A DNA stretch of 64,000 nucleotides from positions 62,001 through 126,000 of the forward strand of contig NZ_JAGHRJ010000001.1 in the NCBI RefSeq assembly GCF_017743865.1, written 5' to 3'. Below are positions 45,801 through 54,674 of the stretch, piece after piece. The position numbers and the translations under genes were made by a program. The notes under the pieces are model-generated. The model saw nothing but the letters and a program-made list of their open reading frames with translations, was not told where the DNA came from and made no database searches. Source of the DNA: Labrenzia sp. R4_2 (GTDB lineage: Bacteria > Pseudomonadota > Alphaproteobacteria > Rhizobiales > Stappiaceae). Each line of letters starts with the position of its first letter. The stretch's first letter is position 1.

Positions 45801-45949
45801 TTGATCGCTCCAATAACTTTCGATGAGTTTGCAAAAAGCCTGAAGCGAAAAATCATTTGGTGTAACATTGAAAAAATTTGAAGGAGGCAACGGGCGCGCA
45901 ATGAGAAATGGAGCAATCTTCGACACAATCCAGCGGCTGAGAACCTTGG
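45801..45949. promoter_or_regulatory. Divergent promoter region for the GMC operon and LysR-type gene
   Basis: The 149-bp gap is the expected site for LysR-type control of both transcripts. It has an AT-rich core around 45845-45885 (CATTTGGTGTAACATTG followed by A/T runs). A good AAGGAGG at 45881-45887 is 13 bases before an ATG that opens a 19-codon frame overlapping the LysR start; the spacing is too long to call a leader peptide. Confidence 0.5.
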
Positions 45950-46834
45950 ATGGCCTATAATCTTCCGCCCTTGCCGTGGTTGAGAGCGTTCGAAGCAGCG
46001 GCCCGGCTCGGAAATTTCACGCGGGCTGCCGAAGAACTCCTGATTACGCCGGCCGCTGTCAGCTATCAGGTGCGCCAGCTGGAGCAGCAGCTCGGCTATC
46101 CCCTGTTTGATCGCCTGCACCGGGAGTTGAAATTAACCCGGCTCGGGCAGACCTATCTGCCGTCGGTGGAAAAGGCGTTTTCGGATCTCTCGATTGCAAC
46201 GGTTTCGGTCTTTGGCGGGCGGGAGCGCAAACCGGTCCGGTTCCGCTGCCTGTCCAGTTTCGGCCACCTCTGGATGATCCCTCGGCTTGCGGATTTTCAG
46301 GCGAAAAACCCCGGTATTGACGTTCAAATGATCTCCGCAGCCTGGGCGGAGACGCTCAATCCGGATCTTTTTGAGATTGATGTGCGGTTTGGCGATGGAA
46401 CCTGGAGTGACGGCGCTGTTGAGTTCCTGGTCAACGATCCGGTGATCGCTGTGTGCCATCCTGATCTTGCGTTGGATAGCACGAAGAGCGACGTGGGACA
46501 GCTTGGTGAAACTGTCCGGCTCGACATCATGGGGGTTCTGGACACCTGGGAGAGCTTTTTCCGTCTTTATGGCTTAGCAGTTCCGGGGCGGTCAGGGCTG
46601 CAGGTGGACCAAACTCTGTCCGCCCTCGAGCTGGCGGCCCTTGGTCATGGCCATGCACTTGTTTTGGAAACGCTCGCCAAACCCTATCTGGAAAGCGGTC
46701 GGCTCATTCGCTCAACGGACAAGGTCATTACAAGCCGGCACAGTTATTATCTGGTGACGTCCGGACCCCGCCAAGCCCTAAGCCCTGAGGCTCAGGCCTT
46801 TTGCGACTGGCTGATCCGGGAAATGCGAGCTTAG
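45950..46834 (+). CDS. LysR-type transcriptional regulator (GcvA-like)
   Basis: A 294-residue regulator. The N-terminal winged HTH is typical of the GcvA/AmpR branch: LPPLPWLRAFEAAARLGNFT, then AAEELLITPAAVSYQVRQLE as the helix pair and YPLFDRLHRELKLT as the wing. The rest is the ligand-binding domain (from about residue 93). It lies divergent from the GMC/aldehyde dehydrogenase/dehydratase operon, so it most likely controls that operon in response to its substrate. Its stop codon is inside a palindrome shared with the stop of the convergent cti gene. Confidence 0.9.
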   Translation: MAYNLPPLPWLRAFEAAARLGNFTRAAEELLITPAAVSYQVRQLEQQLGYPLFDRLHRELKLTRLGQTYLPSVEKAFSDLSIATVSVFGGRERKPVRFRCLSSFGHLWMIPRLADFQAKNPGIDVQMISAAWAETLNPDLFEIDVRFGDGTWSDGAVEFLVNDPVIAVCHPDLALDSTKSDVGQLGETVRLDIMGVLDTWESFFRLYGLAVPGRSGLQVDQTLSALELAALGHGHALVLETLAKPYLESGRLIRSTDKVITSRHSYYLVTSGPRQALSPEAQAFCDWLIREMRA

Positions 46835-46848
46835 AGCCCGGGGCTCTA
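46832..46848. terminator. Perfect 17-bp dyad holding both convergent stop codons
   Basis: TAGAGCCC and GGGCTCTA face each other around a single G. The first three bases are the TAG of the LysR-type gene; the last three, read on the other strand, are the TAG of cti. No long T-run follows on either side, so it could be a weak bidirectional terminator or chance symmetry of a compact junction. Confidence 0.45.
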
Positions 46849-49221
46849 GTCAAAATTGAAGGTGAAACCGAAGAGGCGCTCGATCGGATCTGTCACTTTC
46901 GGGTCGGTATAGCGATTGAGATCTAGATGACCGGCTTCAACAGCATCTTGCGCGTTCAAGGCAGCCTGAACCTGATCAAAAACCATCCAGAACTCTGCAT
47001 GGGTCCGGCGAATGCCAAAGGTCTCCACCACTCCCTGAAAATCCGTCTGACTGCGAACCGCGCCCAATGCCTCGACAAACTCGGGAAGCGCAGCCTCTTT
47101 CACTTGGAAGATAAAGTTCGGGTAGCTGCTGAACTGGCCCGGAACAATTGTCATCGCGTCATCTTCCGGCTTGCGACGCAAATCCTCGTTGAAGACGAAA
47201 GCAACGTTGCTGTGTGCCATGTCGTGCACCAGCGTGTAGATCTCGTCGTTCTCCGCGCGCTCTACAACAAGCACGGCGATATCGGGCATGAACTTGGCAA
47301 AGGGCGCGGGTTTCACCGTCAGCGGACGCAGCTGGCCGGCTGGTGTCTCAGTCGAAGCACAAGCGTCCCCGGCGCAGCGGTTGATCGGGTCGACTTTCGG
47401 CCAGAGGCCCGGCTCAATCTGAAGGAGCTCCTTCAGAAATTCGGCCTTTGGTGTTTGGGTCTGAAAAGTTATGCCGGTTGGTGTTTCGGTATCGAGAGGT
47501 GCTTCTTTCCATCGGTCGACCAGGGACACGAGGGTCCCCTGGTACCAGGAACTGTGGAGCGGATCCCGGCTTGTGGGAGGCAAAAAGGACAGGAACATGC
47601 GTTCGCCTTCCCGGCGCAGGCTGTCCATGTAAAGACGCGTTGTCAGCTGGTGTTCGACATTTCCGAAGACGTCGAACCCGGCGACAAGATTGTAGTAGAT
47701 CCGTTCAAACAGAGGGAAGTCGATCACCCAGGCTGTTTCAGGTATGGACCCCGCAAAGCCCCGTACGACAGACGCGGATGAGAAGTTCCGGTAAACGGTT
47801 AGCCGAGCATCATGGTTGTTGCCATCCCCGTCCCAAATGTCCTGATAATTCAGGCCGCCGGTTGTCCCGGCAGCATGCCTGTAGCGGGCCTGCCGAAACT
47901 CCTGATACTTGATGGGGCCAAGTGTCAGAAAATTACGCATTCGGCCCGAAATCGAGCTGTCTGAGACTGCGACCGGCAGTTCCAGAATGGGCGTTGCTTG
48001 TCGCAGGTAATCTGGATTGGTCACTGAAAGATCGGCATCAGGATCGAGGAACGACACCCAGAAGCGGTCCTCGATCACATTCACCGCGACCTGGCCATAA
48101 CACACCGGTCCACGGATGAACGAACGAACAAAATAAAGAGCATTGTCGAGCAGGAATTGATAGCGGCTGCGGGCCGGGATTGCCGCGAAGGTCGAGAGCG
48201 GATTGCCGCCGGCGGCCGTGGAATAGGTCGGAAGCGCATCTAACGACCAGTCTGTGTTCAGGAACAATTCGGTGTAGCGGGCAAGGCGCTTCTGCCCGAT
48301 TTCATAGACGATGTGCTGCTTGTGCAGGATCGTCTCGTTCAACGGGATCAGGCGGTAGAAGAAACGGACGCCTGGATCATCAAAGGGGCGGCGTGACGCA
48401 ATTTCATCGGCCGGTTCACCCGGTGCAGTTCTGGACCGGATCAAACGGAAAAAGCGGTCCGGCTGATCGCCTTCAAGGTGCAGATGCGCCAGAAACAGAT
48501 GTTCGTAGATGTAGCGGGCAACGAGTTTCGATTTCAGCGCCGTTTGATTGAAGAACCCTTCGATTTCAGCCACCTGCGCCGAGACATCTGATGGGAGATC
48601 AACGGGCTCCATGGCGCCGGGCGCCCCGGCCTTGGCCCAGGCCAGCAATATCCGGTAGTCGCTTTCTGGAAGCGGAGCCATACCGTAAGGCATACCGCCA
48701 AACTGATGATCGTTCAGATAGTCTGCCGTTTCATTGGGCGCAGGGCACGACGTGTCCCGGTTCAATCCGAGCTCAACTTCGTCTGGCAATGCCGCGCCCA
48801 GTTTAAACGGATTGTCGCGCCCGGACTGCAGCAATTGTACCAGCGTCGAAGGTTGTTCTGATGTTCCCGTGACCGGAAAAAATCCCTTTTGCCGCCATTC
48901 TGGAACCGTCTTCGCATCGATCCTCAACCGCGTCATTGGCGCATCATCAAGGCGGGAAGACTCGTAAACCTTTTGTTTGCTCGCTCCTCTGGCCCATCCA
49001 TCGGGGGAAGACAGTTTCAGTTGGCAGGGGGCATCATAGCAGCCGTGACACACCACGCAGCGGTTGTTTAGAACATCCTGAACCTGCGTTTGAGGGGAGT
49101 GTTGCGCCTGCGCAGGACTGACAATCAGGAGGCCAAGCCCCACCGACGCCAGAGCGGATTTGACCCTGCCGAAGGTTGTGCCTTTAAGGAGTGCCAAATA
49201 GGGGCTCAACACGTGTGGCAT
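46846..49221 (-). CDS. cti: Fatty acid cis/trans isomerase
   Basis: Cti converts cis-unsaturated acyl chains of membrane phospholipids directly to trans, a fast response to solvents and heat, acting from the periplasm. The 791-residue protein has a signal peptide (to about residue 40, SPAQAQ) and a haem c site CVVCHGCYDAPCQLKLSS (Cys55, Cys58, His59), as in the Pseudomonas enzyme. Later segments such as GGMPYGMAPLPESDYRILLAWAKAGAPG and the C-terminal HAEFWMVFDQVQ fit the family. The gene starts 6 bp after the stop of a small membrane-protein gene. Cti is best known from gammaproteobacteria, so its presence here may reflect transfer. Confidence 0.92.
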   Translation of the reverse strand: MPHVLSPYLALLKGTTFGRVKSALASVGLGLLIVSPAQAQHSPQTQVQDVLNNRCVVCHGCYDAPCQLKLSSPDGWARGASKQKVYESSRLDDAPMTRLRIDAKTVPEWRQKGFFPVTGTSEQPSTLVQLLQSGRDNPFKLGAALPDEVELGLNRDTSCPAPNETADYLNDHQFGGMPYGMAPLPESDYRILLAWAKAGAPGAMEPVDLPSDVSAQVAEIEGFFNQTALKSKLVARYIYEHLFLAHLHLEGDQPDRFFRLIRSRTAPGEPADEIASRRPFDDPGVRFFYRLIPLNETILHKQHIVYEIGQKRLARYTELFLNTDWSLDALPTYSTAAGGNPLSTFAAIPARSRYQFLLDNALYFVRSFIRGPVCYGQVAVNVIEDRFWVSFLDPDADLSVTNPDYLRQATPILELPVAVSDSSISGRMRNFLTLGPIKYQEFRQARYRHAAGTTGGLNYQDIWDGDGNNHDARLTVYRNFSSASVVRGFAGSIPETAWVIDFPLFERIYYNLVAGFDVFGNVEHQLTTRLYMDSLRREGERMFLSFLPPTSRDPLHSSWYQGTLVSLVDRWKEAPLDTETPTGITFQTQTPKAEFLKELLQIEPGLWPKVDPINRCAGDACASTETPAGQLRPLTVKPAPFAKFMPDIAVLVVERAENDEIYTLVHDMAHSNVAFVFNEDLRRKPEDDAMTIVPGQFSSYPNFIFQVKEAALPEFVEALGAVRSQTDFQGVVETFGIRRTHAEFWMVFDQVQAALNAQDAVEAGHLDLNRYTDPKVTDPIERLFGFTFNFD

Positions 49222-49227
49222 CTCCCG

Positions 49228-49461
49228 TCATTCCTGATCTTCAGGCGGTTTCGTTGTCGAGCCCTTGTAGGCGATGAGATACCCATAGAACGCATAAGCC
49301 GTAATCGCCCCTACGATGATCGCCCAAGTTTGGTTGTCATTATAATATTCCACGCCCGTCCAGGCTGCACAAAAGCCGACGATCAGGATCCGCCTCCAGA
49401 GAGGATCCAGCCAGGGATGTTCAAATCCACCAAACACAAATTTGCCTTTCTTCTTCGCCAT
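49228..49461 (-). CDS. Small two-helix membrane protein, DUF3329-like
   Basis: A 77-residue protein with a basic start (MAKKKGKFVFGGFEHP), two membrane segments (RILIVGFCAAWTGVEYY and WAIIVGAITAYAFYGYLIAY) and a charged end. The HPWLDPLWRR lead-in to the first helix resembles short DUF3329 proteins. Its stop is 6 bp before the cti start, so the two are co-transcribed; a role with Cti in membrane adaptation is an inference. Confidence 0.65.
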   Translation of the reverse strand: MAKKKGKFVFGGFEHPWLDPLWRRILIVGFCAAWTGVEYYNDNQTWAIIVGAITAYAFYGYLIAYKGSTTKPPEDQE

Positions 49462-49509
49462 CAGTGGCGATGACTGGCTTCGGGACTTCCTTAAGGTAAG
49501 GTGTCAAGA

Positions 49510-49521
49510 TGTTGCGCAACA
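49510..49521. promoter_or_regulatory. 12-bp palindrome TGTTGCGCAACA between divergent genes
   Basis: A perfect palindrome in the 191-bp gap between the small membrane-protein gene and the amine oxidase gene. A related half-site, TTGCAAC, occurs about 30 bp to the right. TTGCGCAA cores are common among sites of Lrp/AsnC-type and other dimeric regulators. No regulator gene is adjacent. Confidence 0.4.
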
Positions 49522-49652
49522 AAGTGAAATTCCAACAGCCTTCGCCTTTTTGCCTTGCAACATTGGTCACAAGAGAACAGGGTAATCAAGCTGGCCGATG
49601 CTGAAAAGGCCATCTGCATCATGACACCATTCATGTTTACCGGCACCGCGAC

Positions 49653-50978
49653 ATGCTGAATTCGCTCGATCTTCTGACCGCCAATGACACACCGGGCCAA
49701 CACCCGCCCTCCTACTATGCTGCAACAGCACGGTGGCAGACGACCTATGCACCGCTGGACGGGCCACGGGCTGCCGATGTGGTGATTGTCGGTGCCGGTT
49801 ATACTGGGCTTTCCGCGGCACTTCATCTCGCCGAGCGCGGCTTGGACGTTGTTCTTCTTGAAGCCAACCGCGTCGGTTGGGGCGCGTCCGGACGCAACGG
49901 AGGACAAGTCGGGTCCGGTCAGCGTGTCGAACAAGATGTCCTGGAAACCCGCCACGGTAAGTCTCATGCAAAACTTCTTTGGGATTTGGCGGAGAACTCC
50001 AAGGCGCTTGTCAAAGACCTGATCGCGAAACACGAGATTGCCTGCGACTACACGCCTGGAATTCTCCACGCCGATCATCGCAAGTCCTACGTGGAAGACA
50101 GCCGCGACCACGTCGAACATCTCCGGCTGACTTATGGCTATGACCAAATTAGGTTTGTCGATGGTGATGAGATCGGCGACATGGTCGGGAGTCCGAAGTA
50201 TTTCGGCGGATCGCTGGATATGGGCGCCGGACACCTCCATCCGCTGAACTATGCGCTGGGCCTGGCTCGTGCTGCAGATAAGGCGGGCGCAAAGATCTTT
50301 GAAGAAACCAAGGTGACCGGCATTGAAGAGCAAGCGTCCGGCGGTGTGCAGGTCACAGCGGACACCGGCACTGTGAAAGCCCGCCATCTGATCCTCGCCT
50401 GCAATGGCTATCTCGGCAAACTCAACCGGGAAACGGCAGCCCATGTCATGCCGATCAACAACTTCATCGTTGCCACAAAGCCGTTTTCCGAGGACGAAGC
50501 ACGCGCCCTGATCCGCGACAATGTCGCGGTCGCCGACAGCAAGTTCGTGATCAACTACTTCCGTCTGTCTGCTGATCGGCGTCTGTTGTTCGGCGGTGGC
50601 GAGAATTATGGCTATCGTTTCCCGGAGGACATAAAGTCGTTTGTCCGCAGGCCGATGACTGAGATTTATCCGCAGCTGGCGGACGTCGAAATCGACTATG
50701 GCTGGGGTGGAACTCTTGCCATCACCCCAAAGCGGATGCCTTATTTCGCTCGCGTCAAACCCAACATCCTGACCGCGACGGGCTATTCCGGACATGGCGT
50801 TGCAATGGCAACGCTTGGAGGGCAGCTTCTGGCCGAAGCCATCGCTGGAACCGCAGGGCGTTTTGATGTGTTTGAACGGCTTGCTATTCCGGCGTTCCCG
50901 GGGGGCGACAAGTTGCGTTTTCCGCTGCTCGTCCTAGCTATGACATGGTTCTCACTGAGGGATCGGCTCGGCATCTAA
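49653..50978 (+). CDS. FAD-dependent oxidoreductase, gamma-glutamylputrescine oxidase (PuuB)-like
   Basis: A 441-residue DAO-family flavoprotein that oxidises a C-N bond, releasing H2O2 and an aldehyde or ketone. The FAD loop is VVIVGAGYTGLSAALHLAE near residue 43, followed by the PuuB-type RVGWGASGRNGGQVGSGQ. The C-terminal FAD contact is ATGYSGHGVAMATLGGQLLA. The leading PPSYYAATAR segment is also typical of PuuB, so gamma-glutamylputrescine or a similar amine is likely, although the rest of the Puu pathway is not in the window. The next gene, a related oxidase, begins 1 bp after the stop. Confidence 0.88.
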   Translation: MLNSLDLLTANDTPGQHPPSYYAATARWQTTYAPLDGPRAADVVIVGAGYTGLSAALHLAERGLDVVLLEANRVGWGASGRNGGQVGSGQRVEQDVLETRHGKSHAKLLWDLAENSKALVKDLIAKHEIACDYTPGILHADHRKSYVEDSRDHVEHLRLTYGYDQIRFVDGDEIGDMVGSPKYFGGSLDMGAGHLHPLNYALGLARAADKAGAKIFEETKVTGIEEQASGGVQVTADTGTVKARHLILACNGYLGKLNRETAAHVMPINNFIVATKPFSEDEARALIRDNVAVADSKFVINYFRLSADRRLLFGGGENYGYRFPEDIKSFVRRPMTEIYPQLADVEIDYGWGGTLAITPKRMPYFARVKPNILTATGYSGHGVAMATLGGQLLAEAIAGTAGRFDVFERLAIPAFPGGDKLRFPLLVLAMTWFSLRDRLGI

Positions 50979-50979
50979 A

Positions 50980-52302
50980 ATGCTTCAAAAGACACAAGAT
51001 CAGCGGCAACTGGCGGGAAGTTATTGGGAGGCGAGCAGGCCCGCACTGCGCACAGACCGTCAGCTGATGGGCAATGCGTTGTTTGATGTTGCGGTGATCG
51101 GAGCCGGATTTGCCGGATTGAGCGCTGCGATGAAACTGGCAGCGGCTGGTGTTTCAGTCTGCGTCCTGGAAGCAGAGCATGTCGGCTACGGAGCCTCAGG
51201 CCGGAACGGTGGATTTTGCTGTTTGGGCGGGACAAAACTGAGTGTGCACCAGCTTGTCCGGCGTTTCGGTTTGGAAGAAGCGCGCAAGTTTCTTGCCTAT
51301 CAAGTCGCCGGCATCAACCAGGTCGCTCAGCGGTTGGAGACTTGGGGGATTGATGCCGACTGCCATTCCAAAGGCGAAATCACTCTGGCGCACAGGCCAA
51401 AAGACCTAGACGGTTTAAAGGCTGAAGCGGACTACCTGAAGGAGAATTTCGGGATCAAGTCCCGGGCGCTGGACAAAGCAGCGCTGGACAAAGAAGGCTA
51501 CGGCGGTCCCGGCTTTCACGGCGGTCTTCACATCCCGTACGGGTTTGCGCTCAATCCGATGGCCTATCTCTATGGCCTCGCGGATCAAGTGCGCCGAAAA
51601 GGCGGTCGGATCTACGGCAAGTCGCCGGTGAATGGCATGAGCCGCGATGGGGACCGTTGGCGGCTTGATACCGAACATGGGTTTGTCCGCGCAAAAGGCG
51701 TCGTGCTTGCCGGCAACGGTTATGCGAAAGAAACCGTGCCCAAATGGCTTCACGGCCGAACGCTCCCTGTCATGTCGTCGATCCATGTCACGCGCCCCAT
51801 GTCCGAGGATGAGTTGTCCGCTCAAGGCTGGACGTCGGAGACGATGGCGTCTGACTCCCGTATTTTGCTGCATTACTTCCGGCTGATGCCTGATCGCAGG
51901 TTCCTGTTTGGAACACGCGGCGGAATATTCGAGACCGAGCCGTCCCTCAAAGCCATGCACAAGGGCGCAAGGCAGGATTTCGATCAGATGTTTCCCGCCT
52001 GGAAGACTGTTGAGAGTGAATATCAGTGGTACGGCCGCGTATGCCTATCTCGCAACCTGACCCCGTTTGTTGGTGAAATCCCCGGGATGGACGGTGTTTA
52101 TGCGGCAATGGGCTGGCATGGAAGCGGAATTGCCATGGCTTCCTTGTCCGGAGAAAAAGCCGCCGGTCTGATATTGGGCTCCGTGCTGCCTGAAGACCTG
52201 CCCGCCGCGCTGCAGCAGCCGTTCAAACGTTTCCCGCTGCCTTCATTGCGCAAGCTCTATCTGCAAGGAGCCTACTGGTGGTACGGATATCAGGATCGCT
52301 AG
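50980..52302 (+). CDS. FAD-dependent oxidoreductase, DAO family
   Basis: A 440-residue flavoprotein related to the preceding gene product: FAD loop VAVIGAGFAGLSAAMKLAA near residue 36, then HVGYGASGRNGGFCCLGG, and AAMGWHGSGIAMASLSG near the C-terminus. SYWEASRPA near the start mirrors the PuuB lead-in. The differences (FCCLGG for QVGSGQ) suggest a different substrate. The pair may have arisen by tandem duplication. The ribosome site and start of the next gene are inside its 3' end. Confidence 0.86.
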   Translation: MLQKTQDQRQLAGSYWEASRPALRTDRQLMGNALFDVAVIGAGFAGLSAAMKLAAAGVSVCVLEAEHVGYGASGRNGGFCCLGGTKLSVHQLVRRFGLEEARKFLAYQVAGINQVAQRLETWGIDADCHSKGEITLAHRPKDLDGLKAEADYLKENFGIKSRALDKAALDKEGYGGPGFHGGLHIPYGFALNPMAYLYGLADQVRRKGGRIYGKSPVNGMSRDGDRWRLDTEHGFVRAKGVVLAGNGYAKETVPKWLHGRTLPVMSSIHVTRPMSEDELSAQGWTSETMASDSRILLHYFRLMPDRRFLFGTRGGIFETEPSLKAMHKGARQDFDQMFPAWKTVESEYQWYGRVCLSRNLTPFVGEIPGMDGVYAAMGWHGSGIAMASLSGEKAAGLILGSVLPEDLPAALQQPFKRFPLPSLRKLYLQGAYWWYGYQDR

Positions 52303-52934
52303 ACGATGATTTGGAGTTCCGCCCGGCGGTCCGATCGGATCTCGATGCCGTTTACCACATAAGCCTGCTTACCGGCGATGCCGGACGAGATGCGACAAAC
52401 ATCTACGTAGATCCTAAGTTGATGGGGCACATCTACGCAGCTCCGTACCTCATTTTGGATGGTACGATCGGATATGTCGTTGAGAACCAAAAGCAAGTTC
52501 TTGGATTTGTGCTTGGCGCTACAAACACACGAGACTTTGAAACACAACTCGAAAATCGTTGGTGGCCAGAGCTCAGGCGCGATTATCCTTGGCCAGGAAA
52601 GGTGCAGGGAGAGCTCACGGCCGATCAAAAACGGATCTGCATGATTCATCGCCCTGATGTTGTTCCTGAGCGCGTCGTCCAAGCATTTCCCGCACACTTG
52701 CATATGAATCTTTTGCCGGAGATCCAGGGCAAGGGTGTCGGCACAGCATTGCTAAATTTATGGGTAGAAGCTGCTCGAAACGCGTCCGTTTCCGCTGTCC
52801 ATGTCCGTGTGAACGCAAATAACACATCGGGACTCGCCTTCTGGAAATCGCGCGGATTTCAACCGCTCCTAACCCAAAAATCCATGGGTTCTGCTGGGAC
52901 CATATGGTGTGGCTTGCAGATAGGGGTGTTGTGA
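52278..52934 (+). CDS. GNAT family N-acetyltransferase
   Basis: A 218-residue acetyltransferase. The acetyl-CoA loop is LLPEIQGKGVGTALLNLW near residue 147, followed by VHVRVNANNTSGLAFWKSRGF, the usual strand 5 to helix 4 region. GTG 52278 is the start, since AAGGAG lies seven bases upstream, inside the upstream oxidase gene; the 25-bp overlap implies coupled translation. It may acetylate an amine made or used by the two oxidases, but the acceptor is unknown. Confidence 0.83.
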   Translation: MVRISGSLDDDLEFRPAVRSDLDAVYHISLLTGDAGRDATNIYVDPKLMGHIYAAPYLILDGTIGYVVENQKQVLGFVLGATNTRDFETQLENRWWPELRRDYPWPGKVQGELTADQKRICMIHRPDVVPERVVQAFPAHLHMNLLPEIQGKGVGTALLNLWVEAARNASVSAVHVRVNANNTSGLAFWKSRGFQPLLTQKSMGSAGTIWCGLQIGVL

Positions 52935-53002
52935 GTTTTCTTCACTCTAGAAATCTGTGCCTTGATTTCGAAACTGTGCGGTATTCAAACCAGGAGGCAT
53001 AG

Positions 53003-53503
53003 ATGGCGGCAGGTTCAAAATCAGAGCTTCTTGAGATCACCGAAAAGGAATGGAGCAAACTCAAGGATGTGCTTGATGCCTTTCCGGCTATAAAACGCCT
53101 GGAAAAGGATGAAGACGGCATCAGCCCCAAGGACATCGTGGGACACCGTGCGCACTGGATCGAGTTGTTCTTGAAATGGTACCGGGATGGTCAATCGGGC
53201 GTCCCGGTCCACATTCCCGCTGAAGGCTACAAATGGTCGGAAACGCCGTGCTACAATGCCGATTTGAGAGCGCGTCAATCCGGCTTTTCTTGGGTCTCTG
53301 TCCGCACACTGCTTGAGTCCAACCATTTTGAATTGCTGGCCCTTATCGAAAATCTGACTGACAAAGAGCTCTATGGTGCGCCGATGAAGGGAAGCCAGAG
53401 CAAATGGCCCGCTGGTCGTTTTGCAGAAGCTGCCGGTGCAAGCCACTACCGGTCGGCTGTCAAATACCTTCGGAAACGGATGCGCGCAGCCAAAGCTGGA
53501 TAA
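53003..53503 (+). CDS. ClbS/DfsB-like four-helix bundle protein
   Basis: A 166-residue protein of the ClbS/DfsB (DUF1706) family. Segments are ELLEITEKEWSKLKDVLDAF, SPKDIVGHRAHWIELFLKWY and TEKEL-like NLTDKELYGAP, with a WPAGRFAEAAGASHYRSAVKYLRKR end. The family includes ClbS, which hydrolyses the cyclopropane of colibactin and protects the producer, but most members have unknown roles. AGGAGG-like CAGGAGG lies before ATG 53003. It lies 68 bp after the GNAT gene. Confidence 0.83.
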   Translation: MAAGSKSELLEITEKEWSKLKDVLDAFPAIKRLEKDEDGISPKDIVGHRAHWIELFLKWYRDGQSGVPVHIPAEGYKWSETPCYNADLRARQSGFSWVSVRTLLESNHFELLALIENLTDKELYGAPMKGSQSKWPAGRFAEAAGASHYRSAVKYLRKRMRAAKAG

Positions 53504-53566
53504 TTGCTGCCATTGCATCCAGCGATACCAACGCCCATCTCGGGCTAAGTGAGAGTTGGAGGATTG

Positions 53567-54589
53567 ATGGCGGTCGGAGACTTTGTTTGGTGTGACCTGT
53601 CCACCTTGCGCCTTGAGACAACCAGGCCTTTTTATCGAGACCTTTTTGGTTGGGACTATTCGGTCAACCCGCTGCCAGATGGCTCTGACTATACAGTCGC
53701 TGCAAGCAGTGCTGGTGAAGCTGCTGGCATTTTCGAAATGCCCAGAAAATTCCAGGAGATGAAGCTCCCCAGCTTCTGGATGGGATACATCGAGGTTGGG
53801 GATGCTGATGCGGCGGTGGCCTCAGCGCGAGAAAATGGCGGCAAGGTTGAGCTGGGTCCGGTGCCATTTCAGGACGGTGCCCGCATCGCGTTGATCCGGG
53901 ATCCGCTCGGCGCTGGCTTTACCGTCATTGAGAACAGCGGCCTGCCAGTGCGTTCGGATAATGCCCTTGAAGGCTCAATGATTTGGAATGCGCTTTATGT
54001 TTCAGACGCCGCCCAGGTCATCAGCTTCTACGAGCACTTGTTTGGCTGGCGTTTCAAGCCGTTATCGGGAGTTGGAGAAACCTACAGCCACTATCAGATC
54101 CTGAATTCCAATGGCCGTCATGTTGCAGATCTTGTGCAAGCCCCGGAAGCGATCCGCGGCTCTTTCGAGTTCTGGGGCGTACATTTTTCTGTTGCTGACA
54201 GGGATCGCGCCAAAGCGATCGTCGAGGCCAAGGGCGGAGCGGTTCTTTACGAGGACGATGATGCGGTCGTAGTGCAGGACCCGGATGGCGCGGCGTTCTT
54301 CGTGGCTGTGCCCAAAGCTGATGCAAACAGTGAGGACGCCTCGGCGTCCAAGTCCCTTTTCCGTTATTGGAAGCCTGCGGCCGCGTTGGCCGTGTTGTGG
54401 GGGGCATTTTTGCTGGACCAGTCCTGGGTCTGGGGGCTGATATTCCTTGCCTGGGCCATTCCGGCACTTCGTACCGGAGAAACGCATCTCATCGAACCAG
54501 TTCGCAAACGCGAAACACCCGTTTTGTTTTGGTCGATTACGCTTACCTGGATCATTTTAAGTGCCGCTGTGCTGATATACGGCCTCTAA
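53567..54589 (+). CDS. Double VOC-domain protein with C-terminal membrane segment
   Basis: A 340-residue protein. Two glyoxalase/VOC modules are seen: residues 1-125 (DFVWCDLSTLRLETTRPFYR, ending in IRDPLGAGFTVIE) and about 135-250 (ALYVSDAAQVISFYEHLFGW, ending in VVQDPDGAAFFVAV). The C-terminal 80 residues hold two or three hydrophobic helices (PAAALAVLWGAFLLDQSWVW, LIFLAWAIPALRTG and a last one near the end). VOC proteins bind metals and small molecules, but no clear metal-ligand set is evident. GGAGG lies five bases before ATG 53567. The membrane extension is unusual for this family. Confidence 0.8.
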   Translation: MAVGDFVWCDLSTLRLETTRPFYRDLFGWDYSVNPLPDGSDYTVAASSAGEAAGIFEMPRKFQEMKLPSFWMGYIEVGDADAAVASARENGGKVELGPVPFQDGARIALIRDPLGAGFTVIENSGLPVRSDNALEGSMIWNALYVSDAAQVISFYEHLFGWRFKPLSGVGETYSHYQILNSNGRHVADLVQAPEAIRGSFEFWGVHFSVADRDRAKAIVEAKGGAVLYEDDDAVVVQDPDGAAFFVAVPKADANSEDASASKSLFRYWKPAAALAVLWGAFLLDQSWVWGLIFLAWAIPALRTGETHLIEPVRKRETPVLFWSITLTWIILSAAVLIYGL

Positions 54590-54674
54590 CGCGATATTGG
54601 CTCCCACCTAATTGACGCTGCGCCCAACGCCAATGGTGCCTTTCGCATCTGCGCGTTCGATTACAGTGACTGCT

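Noticed and set aside
45901..45960. 19-codon leader frame before the LysR-type gene
   Set aside because: AAGGAGG is 13 bases before its ATG, which is too far for good initiation, and the overlap with the LysR start may be chance.
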